From Congeria kusceri (Eukaryota > Mollusca > Bivalvia > Myida > Dreissenidae): 64,000 nucleotides of DNA. A program made the translations under genes and the position numbers. The stretch is from assembly GCA_027627225.1 (NCBI GenBank), contig CM051030.1, forward strand, positions 1 to 64,000, in the 5' to 3' direction. Positions 59,587 to 64,000 of this stretch are shown here, piece after piece; positions within the stretch are counted from its first letter, which is position 1; every line of letters starts with the position of its first letter. The notes under the pieces are model-generated. The model was given only the letters and a program-made list of their open reading frames with translations. It had not been told where the DNA came from and made no database searches.

Positions 59587-60012
59587 GTAGAAGCGTTGTT
59601 AGTAGCAGAATTGAGGCAGTCGTTAAAGCAGATGTAGCAGTAGCAGCATCATAAGTAGCAGCAACAATAGAAGTAGCAGCAATAGTAGCAGCTGCAGATG
59701 TATCAGAAGCAGTAGCAGCAGTAGCTGCAGCAGTAGCAGTAGAAGCAGCAGCATCTCCAGCAGTAGATGCAATAGCACCATCAGTAGATGTAACAGCAGC
59801 AGCAGTTGCGGCAGTAGCAGGTGTAACAGTAGTAGTAGCTGCAACAATGGTAGCAGTTGCAACTGTAGCAGCAGCAGTAGTAGCAGCAGAAACAGTTGTA
59901 GAAGTAGCAGCTACGGCAGTAGAAGCATCAGTAGTTTCAGTAGTTGCAGTAGTAGTTCAAGCTGCAGTAGTTGCATAGGTAGAAGCAGCAACAGAAAGCA
60001 GCAGCTGCTGCA
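59587..60012. repeat. imperfect (AGC/AGT/GTA)n trinucleotide tract
   Basis: Triplets such as gta, gca, aga and gtt keep one register for over 400 bp. That yields poly-Leu on the minus strand and Val/Ala-rich frames on the plus strand. It has the look of a decayed trinucleotide microsatellite. A related stretch lies at 60541-60760. Confidence 0.85.
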
Positions 60013-60424
60013 TATAATTAAATAGGTTATCTTTTTATTTGATTAATATAATACTTTTATTATTTCAGGAATTTTAGTTTTATATTATTTTTTTCTTGTA
60101 TTTCGACAGTTTTTATTTTTTATTTACATGTTACATATTGACGTCCAACTGATTTGAACCGTTTAAATGTTGTTTTTTCTCGGCAAACAAGGCTAGCCAG
60201 ATCAGAGGCACCGTCTACCTTACACTACCCTACACAAAACTAACTACACCTCTCTCCCAAGTCGCCCCACACTCCCACAGCAACTACTCGGGCCATCCGG
60301 TCTCCTTGTTTAGCCTACCCTAGTTTATATTATTATTCTTACTGTAGTTATAATTATTGTATTTATTGTATTTTTATTTATTTATTTACTCATTCATTTT
60401 ATTCATTTATTTTATTTGTATAAT

Positions 60425-60770
60425 GGCGAGCATTTTTATTGTCATTATTATTATTATTATTATTACCATTATTATTATCATTATTATTATTTTTTATTAT
60501 TATTATTATTATTATTGTTATTATTATTATTATTATTAGCAACAGTAGTTGCCAACTGTAGCAGCTTCATCGGCAGTTGCAGCAGTAGTTGTAGAAGTAT
60601 CTCTCTTGCAGCAGCAGTAGTCGTCGCAGCAGTATATGCAATAGCAGCAGCAATTGTAGCGCAGCAGCAGCAGCAACAAAGGTCGAATGGAAGTAGTAGT
60701 AATGTTAGCAGACGTAATAATAGCAATAGATTGTTAGTAGTAGTAGAAGTAGCTGTTGCTCTTGTTATTC
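60425..60770. repeat. (ATT)n tract followed by (AGC/AGT)n tract
   Basis: About 100 bp of near-pure ATT triplets runs directly into AGC/AGT-rich triplets. Frames encoding poly-Ile, poly-Tyr, poly-Leu or poly-Asn are by-products. Confidence 0.9.
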
Positions 60771-60966
60771 GTGTAGTTACAGCAATATGTTGGTTGTTGT
60801 GGAAAAATATGTTGCCGGTTTGGTTGTGTTGATGGCTGCTGCTTAGTATTTGTGTTGTCTCATTAATTTGTATTTCATCTCTGTATTACAAAAAATAACG
60901 TTCATATTGATAGAAATACTAAAACACACAAATTATAACGCAGCTAAAATGTCAACGTGTAATTAA

Positions 60967-61112
60967 AGCCACCGAATCTGCATTGAGCATAAACGATAAC
61001 TTTAAAATAAATATTTTCTGTGAACGCATTAAGCTATTTTTGTAATTTCGTTTAATCTCTACATACATGACAATTGTTGAAAATGTTCATATTCAATGCG
61101 GATTCGGTGTCT
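60967..61112. mobile_element. TTAA-flanked MITE (AGCCACC ends), 146 bp
   Basis: AGCCACCGAATCTGCATTGA at the left is mirrored by TCAATGCGGATTCGGTGTCT at the right. TTAA flanks it at 60963-60966 and 61113-61116. Same terminal family as 41911-42197 but half the length. Confidence 0.85.
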
Positions 61113-61599
61113 TTAATCTGTAAAGTAAGTAATCAGTAACGTAAAAATAAATAAAACACATAACCTAGTACAATGTTTTGTCATGTTTCATCGTTCAATG
61201 CTGGGCTTTATTACATATTAATACCAAACACCTAACTGCTACTATTAACAACTTTAAATTGCATAAAGATGTAAAAGAAGTTATAACTTTTAAAGTGTGT
61301 ATGTACGATCTTTCATATACATTATTTTCAAAAAAGCTAATGAAAGTGACTACAAATAAAAATCAAACAGAAAACGATACAAACGACGAAAGAAACACTT
61401 TAATACAGAATAAATAAAAAACTTCTAGTGTCGACTTTTGCATCGATTATTAGAGGTGTATAACCTAAACCAATTGCCAAGTCAATGTATATACATGCAT
61501 TTGAGTTTCTGTCTGTACAGACTAAAACTATTTGGTGATTAAAAACTAGCTTGATTATCTTGTTAATTGCATTTATGCAACTATATATGTTGCAAGATT
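61113..61599. other. no gene recognised
   Basis: A 79-aa plus frame (61178-61417) is Lys/Asn/Thr-rich without motif. I do not support it as a gene. Confidence 0.35.
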
Positions 61600-61855
61600 G
61601 TAAATTGGGTCAAAACCAAAAATTCGGTTTCGGGCAACCGACCCTACCTAGCGAAAACCCACCGAAACCAAAGTTTTAAGGCACGATTGTTTACTGTGAA
61701 ATCCGTATTCGTCAGATTTTAGAAAATGTTCAATGTTTTTTTCTGACCGAAATGTGTCAGTTAACAAAAAATTAAAAATAATAAATCCCTACCCTACTTA
61801 ACTTGTTTTAGACTGCTGCCCGAAACACACAATTAATTTTTTTTGGCCTAGGTAT
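61600..61855. mobile_element. repeat element with inverted 'gtttcgggca' ends
   Basis: 'cggtttcgggcaaccgacc' near the left and inverted 'ctgcccgaaac' with 'ttttttttggcc' at the right. The interior 'gaaatccgtattcgtcagat' is shared with 34966-35120. Confidence 0.5.
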
Positions 61856-62299
61856 ACACACTATTATAAATACCGTATTTCTTCTAATTAACACGTGGAA
61901 TCTTTGGAAAAACAAATATCTAAAACAGTGTACACAGAATTTTTAGCGATGCTTAATTTCAATAGTAAAGTCAGTTCAATTCATTTCCTTGTTTACAATC
62001 CAACATCTTTGTTACATTGGAAAAGTGAAGAAAATATTTCGCACAAGTCTAATATCGAATTTAATGTTTCAATGGCGTGTTAATTACTAGCATAAAAGTA
62101 TCACGTATAAATGGCAATGTACTGGTTTGAATTCGTCAATAAAATATGTTGTTCTTCAACTGACACGAGTTTTAGACCATTTGTTGTTCTTCCATCTTTT
62201 TGATAACTCAGTTGCGCTTTTCCATTCAAGGCATTTCTGCAAGAAAAGAAAAGAAAATAGATGTACACCGATTTCGACGTTCTTTCGTGTGTATCAATA

Positions 62300-63094
62300 A
62301 ACAAGAGCTGTCAGAGGACAGCGCGCTCGACTATTCGAAGTATTTCAGTTGGTACATATATTTGGAAAGTGGAAGCGGCATAAATGTGTTGAAAACAACA
62401 CTGAGTTATTGCAAGTATTAACTTATTCCAAGTTTCGACGTTATGTAGTAAATAACGTGTGTAGTTTTTAAGTTATAAGAGTTTTGAATATACATTTTAA
62501 CAAGAAAATCTATATGAAAAGGGGCATAACATTGTCATAATGCAAAACAGAGTTATATGGAGGTTGCCCCTGATACTGGAGTTGATGATAAAGGTATAGT
62601 TCTCTTTTAAAGTGAATACCTTATGCAGTTCTGAAGTTACACAACTTTTGAATATAAACTTTAACGAGAAAAATCTATGTGAAAAAGGAGCATAACTCTG
62701 ACAAAGTACAAAACAGAGTTATACGGAATGTTACCCATGGCACCGGAGTTGATGACAAAGGCATATTCCAAGTTTCAAGTGTATAACTTGTAGTTCAGCA
62801 GTAACAAAACTGTTGAATATAAACTTTAACCAGAAAATCTATGTGAAAATGGAGCATAACTCTTGTCAAAATACAAAACAGAGTTATAGGGACTGTTGCC
62901 CCCGAGTTAAACGGAATGTTACCCATGGCACTGGAGTTGATGACAAGGGTATATTCAAAGTTTCAAGTGAATAACTTGTGTAAGTTTTGAAGTTACAAAA
63001 CTTTTGAATATAAACTTTAACCAAATTCAGACGCGGACGCCGACGCCGGAGGTAGTAGGAAAGCTCTCCTATTCTTAGAATAGTCGAGCTAAAA
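62300..63094. repeat. modular tandem-repeat element, copy 4
   Basis: Opens 'acaagagctgtcagaggaca' and 'gcgcgctcgactattcgaag', closes 'gacgcggacgccgacgccgg' and 'cttagaatagtcgagctaa'. GCTCGACTATTC and GAATAGTCGAGC are exact inverted copies. The core has four to five units of about 130-140 bp related to copy 3. Confidence 0.8.
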
Positions 63095-63379
63095 ACAATC
63101 ATCATCATAATCATCATCATCATTATCATCATTCTTTTTTCTTTTAAGTCATCGTTTCACCACAGGGTAAAACCATGCTCTATCGTTTAACATTTATGTG
63201 ATTATCAAATATTGTACGAACGTTCTATAATATTTTGCATGGCATCGCATTTTTACAACATTTTATAAAACTGCATATCATTGATAATTGATCGTTTTCT
63301 ACATCAAGCTATATTTCACGTGAATTCTTGAAAATACACTTTATTACAAAATCACCATTTATGCTCCTTGCTGCATCGT
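63095..63379. other. short (ATC)n tract, then no gene recognised
   Basis: 'aatcatcatcataatcatca' at about 63097-63130, then AT-rich unassigned sequence. Confidence 0.5.
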
Positions 63380-63915
63380 TCGCTGGTTTTCGCCGGAATC
63401 GTCCGCCGGTTGTTGCCGGCATCGTTTGCTGGTTGTCGCCGGCATCGTCCGCTGGTTGTCGCCGGCATCGTCCGCAGATTGTCGCTTGAAACGACCGCTG
63501 ATTGTCGAAGGAATCATCCGCTGATTGTCGCCGGAATCATCCGCTGATTGTCGCCGGAATCATCCGCTGATTGTCGCCGGAATCTCCCACTGGTTGTCGC
63601 CGGCATCGCCCGCGACAACTAGTCGCCGGCATCGCCCGCGACAACTAGTCGCCGGCATCGTTCGCTGGTTGTGGCCGGCAACGTCCGCTGTTTGTCGGCG
63701 ACATCGTCCTCTGGTTGTCGCCGGCATCGTCCGCTGGTTGTCGCCGGCTTCGTCCGCTTGTTGTCGACGGTATCGTCCGCTGGTGGTCACGTGCATCGTC
63801 CGCTTATTGTCGCCGGAATCGTCCGCTGATAGTAGCCGGAATCGTCCGTAGGTTGTCGCCGGAATCGTCCGTAGGTTGTCGCCGGAATCGTCTGTAAGTT
63901 GTCGCCGGAATATTC
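63380..63915. repeat. GC-rich 23-bp minisatellite, about 23 copies
   Basis: The unit 'gtccgctggttgtcgccgg' plus 'catc' recurs every 23 bp with drift. It contains 'cgccggcatcg', CpG-rich and strikingly unlike the AT-rich surroundings. Because 23 is not a multiple of three, the 108-122 aa frames on both strands reflect absence of stops, not coding. Confidence 0.9.
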
Positions 63916-64000
63916 CGCATCGAGACAACTATCATCAAGTATCATCATAACAATATCATAACATGACACTATCAAGACATAATCACTATCATCATCATAA

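Noticed and set aside
59623..59862. Poly-Leu ORF as a signal or membrane protein
   Set aside because: Trinucleotide tract artefact. No start context or downstream domain.
60416..60832. 138-aa ORF
   Set aside because: Translation of ATT and AGC triplet tracts.
63525..63928. Overlapping 108- and 122-aa ORFs on both strands
   Set aside because: 23-bp minisatellite without stop codons. Period not a multiple of three, so the encoded units shift frame.

Overview
The window reads as eukaryotic nuclear DNA that is AT-rich and gene-poor, very probably from a bivalve mollusc. The reasons are spliced coding pieces with GT/AG borders, tRNA-derived SINEs whose body matches the SINE tail I know from bivalves, and several repeat families common in bivalve genomes: tandem 'gtgaccttgac' units, 'caaggtcaaggtcacacttg' units, 'gctcacctgagca' ends and 'gacactttccgc' hairpins. 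The species assignment is inference.

The only confidently recognised protein genes are the two genes of one PIF/Harbinger DNA transposon at 49.78-56.33 kb. A four-exon HARBI1-like DDE transposase on the + strand (50317-52353) converges on a five-exon Myb/SANT-like DNA-binding partner on the - strand (52856-55653). Both lie between terminal inverted repeats and clusters of a short CTAAG/CTTAG motif. The transposase has an in-frame TGA and a frameshift in exon 2. The partner gene is open in every exon with consistent splice phases. In this superfamily the two proteins are thought to act together: the Myb-like protein binds DNA and assists nuclear import, and the nuclease cuts and joins.

The rest is mostly repeats, layered by repeated insertion. 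0-7.4 kb: a TA-flanked DNA element, tandem-unit repeats and a MITE. 7.66-10.2 kb: about 94 copies of a 27-bp minisatellite that is open in three frames. 12.4-17.8 kb: two large modular tandem-repeat elements, one interrupted by a 904-bp TA-flanked transposon. 18.4-23.1 kb: a (GT)n tract and a three-layer nest of DNA elements and a SINE. 24-37 kb: scattered exon-like islands of unrecognised genes, some duplicated or broken, plus a 61-bp array and MITEs. 37-49.7 kb: hairpins, TTAA-flanked MITEs, hAT-like elements and several SINEs, with two good minus-strand exon candidates at 44.1 and 45.7 kb. 56.3-64 kb: two more modular elements, two TTAA-flanked MITEs, trinucleotide tracts and a GC-rich 23-bp minisatellite.

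I did not find a clearly new enzymatic system. The most distinctive observations are the TTAA-flanked elements that carry a tRNA-like pol III promoter, the modular elements with shared termini but different tandem cores, and the asymmetric decay of the two Harbinger genes.
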